DNA of 45,626 bases. Origin: an uncultured Bacteroidota bacterium (lineage in GTDB: Bacteria; Bacteroidota; Bacteroidia; Chitinophagales; Chitinophagaceae). The stretch spans positions 1 to 45,626 of the forward strand of contig CAJADG010000078.1 in the NCBI GenBank assembly GCA_903938445.1, in the 5' to 3' direction. Shown in pieces: positions 7,643 through 17,443 of this stretch. How positions within the stretch are numbered: the first letter of the stretch is position 1; each line of letters starts with the position of its first letter. The notes beneath the pieces were generated by a model that worked only from the letters and a program-made list of their open reading frames with translations, was not told the DNA's origin and did no database searches. Both the position numbers and the translations under genes were made by a program.

Positions 7643-9220
7643 TTATTTGTATTGAGGGATGATGCTGTTCGCTAAATCCACCATTTGTTTTAATCCATCT
7701 TCAGGCAAATTACCTTTCTTGAATTCAGCTAATACATTTGGCAATTTATTACTCATCTCTAATAAGAAGTGCTCCTCAAATGCTTTCACATTTTTAACAG
7801 CCACTTCTTTTAACAATCCTTGTGTACCTAAGTAGATAATAGCAACTTGCTTTTCTACTGTGAATGGAGTGTATTGCGCTTGCTTTAAGATTTCTACGTT
7901 TCTTGCACCCTTGTCAATTACGTTTTTAGTAGCTGGATCTAAATCACCACCAAATTTAGAGAAGGCTTCTAACTCACGGTATAAAGCTTGGTCTAATTTT
8001 AAGGTACCAGATACTTTCTTCATAGACTTAATCTGTGCGTTACCACCCACACGGCTTACAGAAATACCTACGTTGATCGCTGGACGAATACCTGCATTGA
8101 ACAAGTTACCTTCCAAGAAGATCTGACCGTCTGTAATTGAAATTACGTTGGTTGGGATATACGCAGATACGTCACCTGCTTGTGTTTCAATAATTGGCAA
8201 TGCTGTTAAAGAACCACCACCTTTCACCAAATGCTTGATTGAAGCTGGTAAGTCATTCATATTTTTAGCGATCTCATCGTTCGCAATTACTTTCGCAGCA
8301 CGCTCTAATAAACGGCTATGTAAGTAGAATACGTCACCTGGATAAGCCTCACGACCTGGTGGACGACGTAATAATAATGACACCTCACGATAAGCTACCG
8401 CTTGCTTTGATAAGTCATCAAATACGATTAATGCTGGTTTACCACAATCACGGAAAAACTCTCCTACCGCAGCGCCCGCAAATGGAGCGTAGAATTGTTG
8501 AGGAGCTGGATCGGCCGCAGAAGCAGCTACGATAGTGGTATAAGCCATCGCACCATTGTCCTCCAATGTTTTCATCACACCGGCAATAGTAGAAGCTTTT
8601 TGACCAATCGCAACATATATACAATATACAGGTTGACCTGCATCGTAGAATTCTTTTTGATTAATAATAGTGTCCACACAAATGGCAGTCTTACCTGTTT
8701 GACGGTCACCAATTACCAACTCACGTTGTCCACGACCAATTGGAATCATCGCATCAATTGCTTTGATACCAGTTTGTAATGGCTCTTTTACTGGCTCACG
8801 GAAAATTACCCCTGGTGCTTTACGCTCCAATGGCATTTCATATAAGTCACCTTGAATTGGACCTTTACCATCGATTGGTTCGCCCAACATATTAATAACA
8901 CGACCTACTAAACCGTTACCTACTTTAATAGATGCGATTTGTCCAGTTCTTTTTACTTTATCGCCTTCTTTAATAGCCTTGCTATCACCCATCATTACCA
9001 CACCCACATTGTCTTCCTCCAAATTTAAGGCAATTGCTTTTACACCGTTTTCGAACTCAACAAGTTCACCACTGCTTACTCCATTTAAACCATATACACG
9101 AGCGATACCATCACCCACTTGCAATACAGTTCCTACTTCTTCTAAATCAGCACTTGCATTAAAGTTGCTTAATTGCTGTCTAAGAATTGCTGAAATTTCA
9201 TCCGGCTTAATATTCACCAT
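7643..9220 (-). CDS. atpA: F-type ATP synthase subunit alpha
   Basis: The protein is 525 residues, close to the usual length. It is the non-catalytic nucleotide-binding subunit of the F1 head. It has an N-terminal barrel ([26 protein letters not shown]), Walker A GDRQTGKT at 171-178, the alpha-type [16 protein letters not shown] and the alpha-specific [23 protein letters not shown]. It is the last gene of the atpB-E-F-H-A cluster; the spacer from atpH is 22 bases. A terminator follows directly, so atpG, which usually comes next in bacteria, is not here. Confidence 0.98.
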   Translation of the reverse strand: MVNIKPDEISAILRQQLSNFNASADLEEVGTVLQVGDGIARVYGLNGVSSGELVEFENGVKAIALNLEEDNVGVVMMGDSKAIKEGDKVKRTGQIASIKVGNGLVGRVINMLGEPIDGKGPIQGDLYEMPLERKAPGVIFREPVKEPLQTGIKAIDAMIPIGRGQRELVIGDRQTGKTAICVDTIINQKEFYDAGQPVYCIYVAIGQKASTIAGVMKTLEDNGAMAYTTIVAASAADPAPQQFYAPFAGAAVGEFFRDCGKPALIVFDDLSKQAVAYREVSLLLRRPPGREAYPGDVFYLHSRLLERAAKVIANDEIAKNMNDLPASIKHLVKGGGSLTALPIIETQAGDVSAYIPTNVISITDGQIFLEGNLFNAGIRPAINVGISVSRVGGNAQIKSMKKVSGTLKLDQALYRELEAFSKFGGDLDPATKNVIDKGARNVEILKQAQYTPFTVEKQVAIIYLGTQGLLKEVAVKNVKAFEEHFLLEMSNKLPNVLAEFKKGNLPEDGLKQMVDLANSIIPQYK

Positions 9221-9242
9221 AATAGTCTATTTTAAAAAATGA

Positions 9243-9806
9243 TTATTTTGTTTTATCTACAAATGTGTTGTTTGTAAATTGTTTTTTAATGTCTCTTAAA
9301 TCTCTTGCGATACTAGCATCTAATAAATTATTATCAAATTCTAATACAAAACCACCAATCAAACTTTCATCTATTTTAGTAGTTAATTCAACAGTCGCAA
9401 ATTGGTTCTCCGCTTTTACCTTTTCTTCAATTGCTTTTTTCAAATCTGCACTTACTTCCACTGCAGTAGTTAAAGTAACCTGATGAATTCCTTTTATTTC
9501 GTTGTATTGCTCAATAAAAGCATTTGCCATTTCGGGCAAATCACTTTCACGACCTTTCTTAACCAACAACACAGTAAAAGAATTAGTAAGTAAGCTTACT
9601 TTATCCTTAGTAACTGCATTGATGATGCTATTTTTTTGATCCGCTTTTATAATGGGGCTACGCAATAAATTTACAAACTCGCTACTTGCCTCACAAACCG
9701 CATGCAAGTATTTCATGTCTGCATATACTGCTTCCAATTGACCTTGCTCTGTAGCAAGTCCAAGTAAGCTTTTTGCGTATCTACCAGCTAAACGTGCGTT
9801 AGACAT
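9243..9806 (-). CDS. atpH: F-type ATP synthase subunit delta
   Basis: The protein is 187 residues, typical for the delta (OSCP) stalk subunit that joins F1 to the b-subunit stator. It starts with the family pattern ARLAGRYAKSLLGLA and ends with the beta segment IDESLIGGFVLEFDNNLLDASIARDLRDIKKQF, matching the conserved d-p-s-L-I-G-G-f-v-l and D-x-S-i-x-x-x-L motifs. It starts 5 bases after the atpF stop codon. Position between atpF and atpA agrees with the standard order. Confidence 0.95.
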   Translation of the reverse strand: MSNARLAGRYAKSLLGLATEQGQLEAVYADMKYLHAVCEASSEFVNLLRSPIIKADQKNSIINAVTKDKVSLLTNSFTVLLVKKGRESDLPEMANAFIEQYNEIKGIHQVTLTTAVEVSADLKKAIEEKVKAENQFATVELTTKIDESLIGGFVLEFDNNLLDASIARDLRDIKKQFTNNTFVDKTK

Positions 9807-9811
9807 TTTTT

Positions 9812-10324
9812 TTAATTTAATTTTACTCCATCAGCCAATTGTTTAATATAGCTTTCTTGATCGGCTTTATTAGACAATTCTTTTCTTAATACTTTTTCAG
9901 CCACTTCAATTACCAATGTACCTACTTGATTTTTTACATCTGTTAAGGCAGCATTTTTTTGTTGTGTAATGGCAAGTTGCGCATCTGCTAATATTTTATC
10001 GTATTCAGACTTTGCTTTTTCTTTTGCTTCCGCCACCATTTTATCAGAAGCTTCTTTTGCTTCTTTAATTAAGGTTGCTCTTTCCTCACGTGCTTTAGCC
10101 AACAATGCTTCATTTTCTGATTGCATGGTAGCAATTTCAGCTTTCATTTTGTCTGCTTGTAACAAAGCTTCTTCAATCCCATTTTCACGCTCTGAAATAG
10201 CTTTCAACATGGGCTTCCAAGCAAATTTGCCTAAAACCACTAATAAAACTACAAACGCAATGGTATTCCAAAATACCAATCCGATATCTGGCAATACTAA
10301 TGGGTTAACTTCTAATATGAACAT
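9812..10324 (-). CDS. atpF: F-type ATP synthase subunit b
   Basis: The protein is 170 residues. One N-terminal membrane helix (about residues 14-32, IGLVFWNTIAFVVLLVVLG) is followed by FAWKPM and a long charged, Ala/Lys/Glu-rich coiled coil (about 37-165). This is the stator b subunit that dimerises and holds delta and alpha. ATG at 10324 is followed by a short polar stretch before the helix. It is separated from atpE by 93 bases that contain a strong hairpin, unlike the tight 5-base spacing to atpH. Confidence 0.95.
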   Translation of the reverse strand: MFILEVNPLVLPDIGLVFWNTIAFVVLLVVLGKFAWKPMLKAISERENGIEEALLQADKMKAEIATMQSENEALLAKAREERATLIKEAKEASDKMVAEAKEKAKSEYDKILADAQLAITQQKNAALTDVKNQVGTLVIEVAEKVLRKELSNKADQESYIKQLADGVKLN

Positions 10325-10360
10325 AAGATTCGTTTATCTTAATTAATAATTTCAATTTAA

Positions 10361-10394
10361 AAATAGGCCCGTCGCCCTGTGCTAGGGCCTATTT
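10361..10394 (-). terminator. Strong hairpin between atpE and atpF (attenuator or processing stem)
   Basis: AAATAGGCCC (10361-10370) and GGGCCTATTT (10385-10394) form a perfect 10-bp stem with a 14-base loop. On the minus strand it lies downstream of the atpE stop and is followed by a short T-rich stretch (TATTTTTAAA). It has terminator form with a weak T tract, so partial termination or protection of atpE mRNA is likely rather than full stop, since atpF, atpH and atpA follow with no obvious promoter. Confidence 0.7.
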
Positions 10395-10398
10395 AATT

Positions 10399-10414
10399 TC
10401 TTGGATATCCAAGA
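10399..10414. repeat. 16-bp perfect palindrome just after atpE
   Basis: TCTTGGATATCCAAGA is a perfect palindrome 3 bases beyond the atpE stop codon. It sits next to the larger hairpin at 10361-10394, so the atpE-atpF spacer holds two separate symmetric elements. Confidence 0.8.
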
Positions 10415-10417
10415 TGA

Positions 10418-10648
<231 letters not shown>

Positions 10649-10675
10649 TTATTGAAAAAATCGTTTATAATAATT

Positions 10676-11770
10676 TTAGTGATGTGCCTCATGTGCATGA
10701 TCATGATGATGTTCTTCATTTGCCATGCCAATATACATTGCAGTTAACATGGTAAAAATGTAGGCTTGCAAAAAGGCAACCAGACATTCAATTACACCAA
10801 TGAAAACGGCGAATGGAACAGCAATAGCTGAAGCAAAAATCGTCTTGAAAATAAATATGATACAAATCAAACTTAATACTAGAATGTGGCCTGCAGTAAT
10901 GTTCGCGAATAAACGAATCATTAAAGAGATAGGCTTTGTAAATACGCCAATTAATTCAATTGGTGCTAAAAATAACTTCATACTCCAGTGCATTCCTGGC
11001 ATCCAGAAAATGTGTTCCCAATAATTTTTGTTAGCACTTAAGTTAACCACAATAAATACGCAAACGGCCAACATCATGGTGAAAGCAATGTTACCACTCA
11101 CATTGGCGCCACCCGGGAAAAAAGGAATTAAACCTAAAAAGTTATTCGTTAAGATCAAGAAAAATACAGTCAATAAAAAAGGCATGAATTTAGCATACTT
11201 CTTTTTGCCTATATTGGGAATAGCTAAATCATCTCTAACAAATAATACAATTGGCTCCATAAAAGATTGCAAGCCTTTTGGAGCTGATGTAACGCCTGTT
11301 TTTTTATAAGCACTTGCTGCAGTTAAGAAAACCACTAATATGATAAATACAGAAACAAATAAACTTGCAACGTTCTTTGTAATAGAAATGTCTAATAATT
11401 GCTTATTTGCAACTTCGTCAATTGTCCCTTGTTCGTTTACAATTTTTAATTTGCCTTCAATTAATTTATAATCAAAATTTCCTTTGTAAACAATGGGCTC
11501 ATGATGTTCATCAACAAGTTTAGCAGAAGAAAAAACTTCCACCCCTTTTGAAGTTTTCAAAATCACAGGTAGGTGAATAGATTTATCTCCCCACAAATGC
11601 CAGCTATGATCATCTTTAATGTGTTCTAAAATAGTTTCAGTTACATTAAACTCTTTTTCTTTTTTAGCCGAATCCATTGCTGTTTCATTGGCAAAAGATT
11701 TTGTCACACTGAGCACAGCTAATAGGCTGAAACCCGCTACCAGTAAAGTTTTTATTCTTAAAAAAGACAT
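10676..11770 (-). CDS. atpB: F-type ATP synthase subunit a
   Basis: I chose ATG at 11770, giving 364 residues. The frame runs on to a TTG at 11824, but that would cross the promoter-like box at 11791-11798, and the ATG directly starts a signal peptide (MSFLRIKTLL...SFA). As in other Bacteroidota, a long extracytoplasmic N-terminal extension (about 120 residues, KDDHSWHLWGDKSIHLP) precedes the membrane core. The core has the conserved proton-channel helix with the essential Arg (SLMIRLFANITAGHIL) and a late helix (GVIECLVAFLQAYIFTML). The C-terminus is His-rich (EEHHHDHAHEAHH). It is the first gene of the operon, reading atpB-E-F-H-A. Confidence 0.95.
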   Translation of the reverse strand: MSFLRIKTLLVAGFSLLAVLSVTKSFANETAMDSAKKEKEFNVTETILEHIKDDHSWHLWGDKSIHLPVILKTSKGVEVFSSAKLVDEHHEPIVYKGNFDYKLIEGKLKIVNEQGTIDEVANKQLLDISITKNVASLFVSVFIILVVFLTAASAYKKTGVTSAPKGLQSFMEPIVLFVRDDLAIPNIGKKKYAKFMPFLLTVFFLILTNNFLGLIPFFPGGANVSGNIAFTMMLAVCVFIVVNLSANKNYWEHIFWMPGMHWSMKLFLAPIELIGVFTKPISLMIRLFANITAGHILVLSLICIIFIFKTIFASAIAVPFAVFIGVIECLVAFLQAYIFTMLTAMYIGMANEEHHHDHAHEAHH

Positions 11771-11790
11771 GATACACTCAAAATTTGCGG

Positions 11791-11825
11791 CAAAGATAGG
11801 AATAAAGCGCTGGAAAATGAGCAAA
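11791..11825 (-). promoter_or_regulatory. Promoter of the atp operon
   Basis: On the minus strand a perfect -7 box TATCTTTG (11798-11791) matches the Bacteroidota consensus TAnnTTTG. An upstream TTTG (11825-11822) is 23 bases away, slightly longer than the usual spacing. The inferred start of transcription leaves a leader of about 15 bases before the ATG at 11770. Confidence 0.6.
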
Positions 11826-11906
11826 TATTAATAGAAACTTAAGTCCTGAGTGAAAATTTAGTTCATCTCCAAATTATTGAAAATCAATGTTTTATGAAAA
11901 ATGGAT

Positions 11907-13706
11907 TTATTTTTTTTCAGCAAATTGCATTTCGGTCAAAGTTGTATAAAAACCACCTAATTGTAATAGCTCATTATGCGAACCCATTTCAACGATTGAT
12001 CCCTTATCTAAAACTATGATTTTATCTGCTTTTCTAATGGTAGAAAGACGATGCGCTATCACAATGGAAGTCCTTCCTTTAATTAAGGCATCTATCGCTC
12101 GTTCAATTAATTGTTCACTTTCAGTATCGATAGATGAAGTGGCTTCATCTAAAATTAAAATGGAAGGATTGTATAATAATGCACGAATAAAACTCAATAA
12201 TTGTCTTTGACCCAAACTAAGGGTTGCCCCACGTTCCATTACATGATAATCATATCCACCTGGTAGTTGCATAATAAATTCATGCATGCCAATCATTTTA
12301 GCTGCCTCCTGTACCTGTTCCTTTGTAATTGCTGGATTACGTAATGTTATGTTATCATACACCGAACCAGAAAATAAAAATACATCTTGCAAAACGACTC
12401 CTACAGAAGCACGTAATCTATCTAATGAATAGGATTCAATGGGATGATCGTCTAATAAAATGGATCCAGATTGATAAGGATACAATCTATTTAAAATGCT
12501 AATGATGGAAGTTTTTCCACTACCAGTTGATCCAACTAATGCAATGGTTTGACCTGCATCCACGGTGAAATCAATTCCTTTCAAAACCCAATTAGATTCA
12601 TTATATGCAAACTGTACATTATTAAATTCAATTTTTCCATTGATATGCGCAGGAGCATAGGTTCCCTTATTTTCTGTAATATCTTGATTATCTAAAACCT
12701 TAAAAACACGTTCTGCAGCAACCATACCCATTTGCAGAACATTGAATTTGTCAGCAATCATTCGTAGTGGTCTAAATATTTGATTTAAGAATAAAATGAA
12801 TGCAACCAACAATCCTGCATCTAAAGACTGACCAGCAACCCACCATACAATTAAACCAATGCTTAACGCTAAAACTACTTCCACGACAGGAAAGAAAACG
12901 GAATAGGCAAATATGGCTTTGATATTGGCCAATTTATGGCGCTCATTAATTTTAACAAACTTGTCCATCTCTTTTTCTTCAGCTGCAAAAGCTTGCACCA
13001 CCTGCATTCCCGAAATATGTTCTTGCACAAATGCATTTAATGCAGCAACGGCATTACGTACTTGAATAAAACTTTTATTAACACTTTCTTTAAAAAAATA
13101 AGTGGCCACCAACATAATTGGAAAAGGAATCAAACAAATTAAAGTTAACTTCCAATTGATCACAAACATGGTTGTTAAAGTAACTACAATTGTAAGTAAG
13201 TCGGCCAATATTGGAATCAAGCCATCAGAGAATATATCATTAATACTCTCAATATCATTAATGGTTCTAGTCGTTAAAGTACCAATAGGTGTTTGATCAA
13301 ACTGACGCATTTCCCAATGCATGATTTTATCATAAACCGTGTTACGCAAATCACGCACTACTTGTTGTCCAAGCCAAGACATGCCAAACGAAAAGAAAAA
13401 ACGCAAAATGGTTTCAATGATTATAAATCCAACTTGAAATAAAGTAATTGCAATAATTAATTTTATCACCTCTGCATATGCTGCAGCTGGGATAAAAAAA
13501 TTAACCCAAACAGGTAGTACCACTTGTTTGCCAATGGCTAAGTTAACAGTGGACTGAATCAGGAATGGTCGAACAGGGGTAGCGAATGCTAATATAATTG
13601 CCAATAAAACATTGCTCCAAAATATGAATCGATAGGGTTTAACAAAAGAAAAGACTCTTGCTAAAATAACAGATTTGAACATGGGTTTTGGCTGCGTAGA
13701 CGACAT
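11907..13706 (-). CDS. ABC exporter, MsbA-like fused membrane and ATPase domains
   Basis: The protein is 599 residues, the normal length for a half-transporter that works as a dimer. The N-terminal 340 residues hold six membrane helices with the TMD1 motif GTLTTRTINDIESI. The ATPase domain has Walker A GSTGSGKT at 392-399, signature LSLGQRQLL, Walker B ILILDEATSSID and switch His in IVIAHRLSTI. The signature reads LSLGQ rather than LSGGQ, a common variant. Substrates of this family include lipid A precursors and drugs; I cannot tell which. It is divergent from the rel gene with 71 bases between. It is a different protein from the exporter at 35038. Confidence 0.9.
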   Translation of the reverse strand: MSSTQPKPMFKSVILARVFSFVKPYRFIFWSNVLLAIILAFATPVRPFLIQSTVNLAIGKQVVLPVWVNFFIPAAAYAEVIKLIIAITLFQVGFIIIETILRFFFSFGMSWLGQQVVRDLRNTVYDKIMHWEMRQFDQTPIGTLTTRTINDIESINDIFSDGLIPILADLLTIVVTLTTMFVINWKLTLICLIPFPIMLVATYFFKESVNKSFIQVRNAVAALNAFVQEHISGMQVVQAFAAEEKEMDKFVKINERHKLANIKAIFAYSVFFPVVEVVLALSIGLIVWWVAGQSLDAGLLVAFILFLNQIFRPLRMIADKFNVLQMGMVAAERVFKVLDNQDITENKGTYAPAHINGKIEFNNVQFAYNESNWVLKGIDFTVDAGQTIALVGSTGSGKTSIISILNRLYPYQSGSILLDDHPIESYSLDRLRASVGVVLQDVFLFSGSVYDNITLRNPAITKEQVQEAAKMIGMHEFIMQLPGGYDYHVMERGATLSLGQRQLLSFIRALLYNPSILILDEATSSIDTESEQLIERAIDALIKGRTSIVIAHRLSTIRKADKIIVLDKGSIVEMGSHNELLQLGGFYTTLTEMQFAEKK

Positions 13707-13713
13707 AAGGGTG

Positions 13714-13721
13714 CAAAGTTA
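13714..13721 (-). promoter_or_regulatory. -7 promoter box of the ABC exporter gene
   Basis: TAACTTTG on the minus strand matches TAnnTTTG exactly, 7 bases before the ATG at 13706, so the leader would be very short. A clear TTTG at -33 is missing (T-rich instead), so this is a moderate call. Confidence 0.4.
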
Positions 13722-13777
13722 CATTATCTGCTTGTTGTTTGTAAAAATCATCCTGCTTTTATGTATTTTCGTGATAA

Positions 13778-16036
13778 GTGGACTACTCAGATAACGATAT
13801 TAAACCGGTAATTGTTACTAACTACAATTTAGACGAAGAACAAGAAAAAAAAGAAATTGTTCGAAAGTATCGTGCGCTTTCACGTGCATTAAGACCAAAG
13901 ATTAAAAAAGGAGATAAAGAATTATTAAGAGCTGCTTTTGAAATGGCTGCCAATGCCCACAAAACCATGCGTCGAAAAAGTGGGGAACCTTATATATTCC
14001 ATCCAATTGCTGTTGCAATGATTTGTGTAGAAGAAATTGGACTGGGGGTACGCAGTACCATATGTGCATTATTACATGATACCGTTGAGGATACAGATAT
14101 TACATTAGATGACATTAAGAGTGAATTTGGAAATGAAATTGCCAAAATTGTAGATGGATTGACAAAAATTTCTTCTGTGATGGATACTAATAGTAGCCAG
14201 CAAGCAGAAAATTTTAAAAAAATCCTATTAACACTAACTGATGATCCAAGAGTAATATTAATCAAGCTAGCCGATCGTTTGCATAACATGCGTACGTTAG
14301 ATTCCATGAAACAAGAAAAGCAATTAAAGATTGCTTCTGAAACCATTTGGGTATACGCTCCATTGGCTCATCGAATGGGATTGTACAATATTAAAACAGA
14401 GCTGGAAGATTTGTCGATGAAATATTTGGAGGCAGATACGTATAAAGAGATTGCCAAAAAATTAGCAGAGACCAAAAGAGAAAGGACCAAATATATTAAT
14501 GAATTTATTCGTCCATTAAAAGATAAATTAACTTCCATTGGTTTTGATTTTGAAATATATGGAAGACCAAAAAGCATTCACTCTATTTGGAATAAAATAA
14601 AAAAGAAAGGAGTAAGTTTTGAGGAAGTGTATGATTTATTTGCCATTAGAGTAATATTAGACGCACCATTAGAAAAAGAAAAAGAGGAGTGTTGGAAAGT
14701 TTATTCATTAATTACGGATGAATACCTTCCTTCTCCCGAAAGATTAAGAGATTGGCTAAGTAACCCAAAAAGCAATGGATATGAAGCTTTGCATACCACC
14801 GTTATGGGGCCACAGGGAAAATGGGTGGAAGTGCAAATTAGAACTAAGAGGATGAATGAGATTGCAGAGAAAGGATTAGCAGCTCATTTCAAATATAAAG
14901 AAGGCACTCAAAATGAAGATAGATTTGACAAATGGTTCATGCAAATTAGAGAGGCCTTAGGAAATCAGGACGAAGGCGGTATTGATTTTTTACAAGACTT
15001 TAAGACTTCATTTTTAGCTGAAGAAATATATGTTTACACTCCAAAGGGAGATGTAAAAATGCTACCAACAAATAGCTCAGCATTGGACTTCGCTTTTTTT
15101 ATTCATACAGCCATTGGCTCTAAATGTATAGGTGCAAAAGTGAATCACAAATTGGTTCCCATTAGTCATAAATTAAGAAGTGGGGATCAAATTGAAATCA
15201 TTACAAGTAATAAACAAAAGCCTACAGAAGATTGGTTAAATAACGTAGTTACAGCAAAAGCAAAAAATAGTATCAAGGATGCATTAAGAGAAGAAAAGAA
15301 AACTATTGCAGAAGAGGGAAAATATACTTTACAAAGAAAATTAGAAGGCATTGGTGCGGTATACAATCCATTTAATATTGATCAAGTGATGAACTATTAT
15401 AAATTAAATAGTCAACTTGATTTATTATATAAAATTGCCACCAAAAATATTGATTTAAAAGAGTTAAAATTATTTCAGGTAGTTGGGGATAAAATAGAAG
15501 CACCAAAACCAATAATTGCACAAACCGAAGTGGTTCATGATCACTCTAGTCCAAAACCTGTTTCTAAAAAAGATTCTGAATTAATTATTTTTGGAGAGTC
15601 AAGTGATCAAATTAAATACACTTTAGCAAAATGCTGCAACCCTATCCCCGGAGATGATGTTTTTGGATTTGTCAGCACCGGTAAAGGACTTATTATTCAT
15701 AGAACCACTTGCCCAAATGCAACACAACTATTAGCCAATTATGGACACAGAGTTGTTAAAACTAAGTGGGCGAAAAATAAGGAAATTTCTTTCCTAACAG
15801 GTCTTAGCATTATTGGTTTGGACGATGTGGGTGTGGTTAATAAAATCACCAATATTATTAGTGGTGAACTTAAAATTAATATAGCCGCCTTAACAATTGA
15901 ATCAAAAGAAGGGCTGTTTGAAGGTACTATCAAGGTTTACGTCCACGATAAAGACGAATTGGAAGCTTTAGTAGATAGAATAAAATCGCTAAATGGGATA
16001 CAACAGGTGAACAGATTTGATACTGAACAGGCCTAG
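13778..16036 (+). CDS. rel: Bifunctional (p)ppGpp synthetase/hydrolase, RelA/SpoT family
   Basis: The protein is 752 residues with all domains of a long RSH enzyme. The HD hydrolase domain (about 50-200) keeps the catalytic ALLHDTVEDT motif. The synthetase domain (about 250-370) has GRPKSIHSIWNKI, YDLFAIRVIL and GYEALHTTVMGP. A TGS domain starts near residue 415 (IYVYTPKGDVKMLP), followed by a Cys-containing segment (LAKCCNPIPGDDVFGFV) and a C-terminal ACT domain. It should make and degrade the alarmone (p)ppGpp. The start is GTG at 13778: an in-frame TAA lies directly before it and no ATG occurs before the HD domain. A weak -7-like TATTTTCG at 13764-13771 would leave almost no leader. Confidence 0.95.
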   Translation: MDYSDNDIKPVIVTNYNLDEEQEKKEIVRKYRALSRALRPKIKKGDKELLRAAFEMAANAHKTMRRKSGEPYIFHPIAVAMICVEEIGLGVRSTICALLHDTVEDTDITLDDIKSEFGNEIAKIVDGLTKISSVMDTNSSQQAENFKKILLTLTDDPRVILIKLADRLHNMRTLDSMKQEKQLKIASETIWVYAPLAHRMGLYNIKTELEDLSMKYLEADTYKEIAKKLAETKRERTKYINEFIRPLKDKLTSIGFDFEIYGRPKSIHSIWNKIKKKGVSFEEVYDLFAIRVILDAPLEKEKEECWKVYSLITDEYLPSPERLRDWLSNPKSNGYEALHTTVMGPQGKWVEVQIRTKRMNEIAEKGLAAHFKYKEGTQNEDRFDKWFMQIREALGNQDEGGIDFLQDFKTSFLAEEIYVYTPKGDVKMLPTNSSALDFAFFIHTAIGSKCIGAKVNHKLVPISHKLRSGDQIEIITSNKQKPTEDWLNNVVTAKAKNSIKDALREEKKTIAEEGKYTLQRKLEGIGAVYNPFNIDQVMNYYKLNSQLDLLYKIATKNIDLKELKLFQVVGDKIEAPKPIIAQTEVVHDHSSPKPVSKKDSELIIFGESSDQIKYTLAKCCNPIPGDDVFGFVSTGKGLIIHRTTCPNATQLLANYGHRVVKTKWAKNKEISFLTGLSIIGLDDVGVVNKITNIISGELKINIAALTIESKEGLFEGTIKVYVHDKDELEALVDRIKSLNGIQQVNRFDTEQA

Positions 16037-16132
16037 GCTACATTAAATACGCTATTTCAGGTAGCTTTTATTTGCACATTAGTATGTTGAGAATTTATAT
16101 TAGGATTAATAGGATATCCTATTTTCTAGACT

Positions 16133-16140
16133 TATTTTTG
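16133..16140 (+). promoter_or_regulatory. -7 promoter box of purA
   Basis: TATTTTTG matches TAnnTTTG and sits 20 bases before the purA ATG, the same geometry as at atpB, rplS and pheT. No clear TTTG lies at the expected upstream distance. Confidence 0.45.
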
Positions 16141-16160
16141 TACCCTCAATACAACAAATC

Positions 16161-17423
16161 ATGGTAGACGTTATTTTAGGCCTTCAATGGGGCGACGAAG
16201 GAAAAGGAAAAATAGTAGATTATTTTGCTCCTAAGTATGATATTATTGCAAGATTCCAAGGTGGACCCAATGCAGGACATACTTTATATGTAAATGGAAG
16301 TAAAATGGTTTTACACCAAATACCTTCTGGTATTTTTCATCAGGATAAAATAAACATTATCGGTAACGGTGTGGTATTGGACCCAGTTACTTTGAAAAAA
16401 GAATGTGATGCAGTTGCAAGCATGGGTGTGGATGTAAAAAAGAATTTATTTATTTCAGAAAGAACAAATATTATTATTCCAAGTCATAGAGCTTTAGACA
16501 AAGCATCCGAACTTTCAAAGGGAGAAGCTAAAATTGGTTCTACACTTAAAGGAATTGGTCCAGCTTATATGGACAAGACGGGTAGAAATGCATTAAGAGT
16601 GGGTGATTTGTTAGATAAAAAGTTCATCAGCAAATACATTGCTCTAAGAATGAAGCATCAGAAAATTTTAGATAGCTATAACTTTAATGAGGACATCAGT
16701 GAAATGGAATCTGAATTTTTTGAAGCTATTGAGTTCTTAAAAACTTTAAATATCATTAATTGCGAATACTTTATAAATGAGCAAATTGCAAAAGGTAAAA
16801 AAGTATTGGCCGAAGGTGCACAGGGATCCATGTTAGACATTGATTTTGGAACTTTCCCATTTGTGACATCAAGTAATACTATTTCAGCAGGTGTTTGTAC
16901 AGGATTAGGTATTTCCCCTAAGCAAATAGGCGAAGTATTTGGAATTTCAAAGGCTTACTGTACAAGAGTTGGTAGCGGCCCCTTCCCTACTGAACTGCAT
17001 GATGCAAAAGGCGAAGAATTGAGAAAAATTGGTAGTGAGTTTGGTGCAACTACAGGAAGACCACGTAGATGTGGATGGATTGACCTTGTTGCATTAAAAT
17101 ATACATGTATGATTAACGGTGTAACACAGATAATCATGACAAAAGCTGATATCCTAGATTCATTTGAAACACTTGATTTAGGTGTTGCTTATGAAATGGA
17201 AGGAAAGCAAATAGACTATGTTCCTTTTCAATTGGTTGGCACTCCAGTAACTCCTGTTTGGAAAACAATGCAAGGCTGGAATATAGATTCAACAAAAATG
17301 AAAAATGAAAGCGAATTACCAGCTACCATGAAATCATATATTGAATATATTAACGCTTACTTAGGTGTTCCCGTGAAGTTCGTTTCTAATGGACCTGGTA
17401 GAGACCAAATTATACATCTATAA
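16161..17423 (+). CDS. purA: Adenylosuccinate synthetase
   Basis: The protein is 420 residues, the standard length. It joins IMP and aspartate using GTP to form adenylosuccinate in AMP synthesis. It begins with the GTP-binding loop GDEGKGK (11-17, catalytic Asp12) and has GGPNAGHT with the catalytic His41. Further family motifs are GIGPAYMDKTGR, the EGAQGSMLDIDFGTFPFVTSSNT block, and TTGRPRRCGWID. It follows rel on the same strand by 124 bases but has its own promoter-like box, and a terminator follows. Purine nucleotide synthesis and (p)ppGpp control are linked physiologically in many bacteria, though neighbourhood alone does not prove that here. Confidence 0.98.
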   Translation: MVDVILGLQWGDEGKGKIVDYFAPKYDIIARFQGGPNAGHTLYVNGSKMVLHQIPSGIFHQDKINIIGNGVVLDPVTLKKECDAVASMGVDVKKNLFISERTNIIIPSHRALDKASELSKGEAKIGSTLKGIGPAYMDKTGRNALRVGDLLDKKFISKYIALRMKHQKILDSYNFNEDISEMESEFFEAIEFLKTLNIINCEYFINEQIAKGKKVLAEGAQGSMLDIDFGTFPFVTSSNTISAGVCTGLGISPKQIGEVFGISKAYCTRVGSGPFPTELHDAKGEELRKIGSEFGATTGRPRRCGWIDLVALKYTCMINGVTQIIMTKADILDSFETLDLGVAYEMEGKQIDYVPFQLVGTPVTPVWKTMQGWNIDSTKMKNESELPATMKSYIEYINAYLGVPVKFVSNGPGRDQIIHL

Positions 17424-17443
17424 ACTATACATATTTAATATTT

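Noticed and set aside
11771..11824. Longer atpB start at a TTG
   Set aside because: It would include the -7 promoter box in the coding region and put extra residues before an ideal signal peptide that begins at the ATG at 11770.
16022..16080. Terminator after rel
   Set aside because: Only a 5-bp stem (GCTAC/GTAGC) with a long loop precedes a short T run; below the level of the other terminators.
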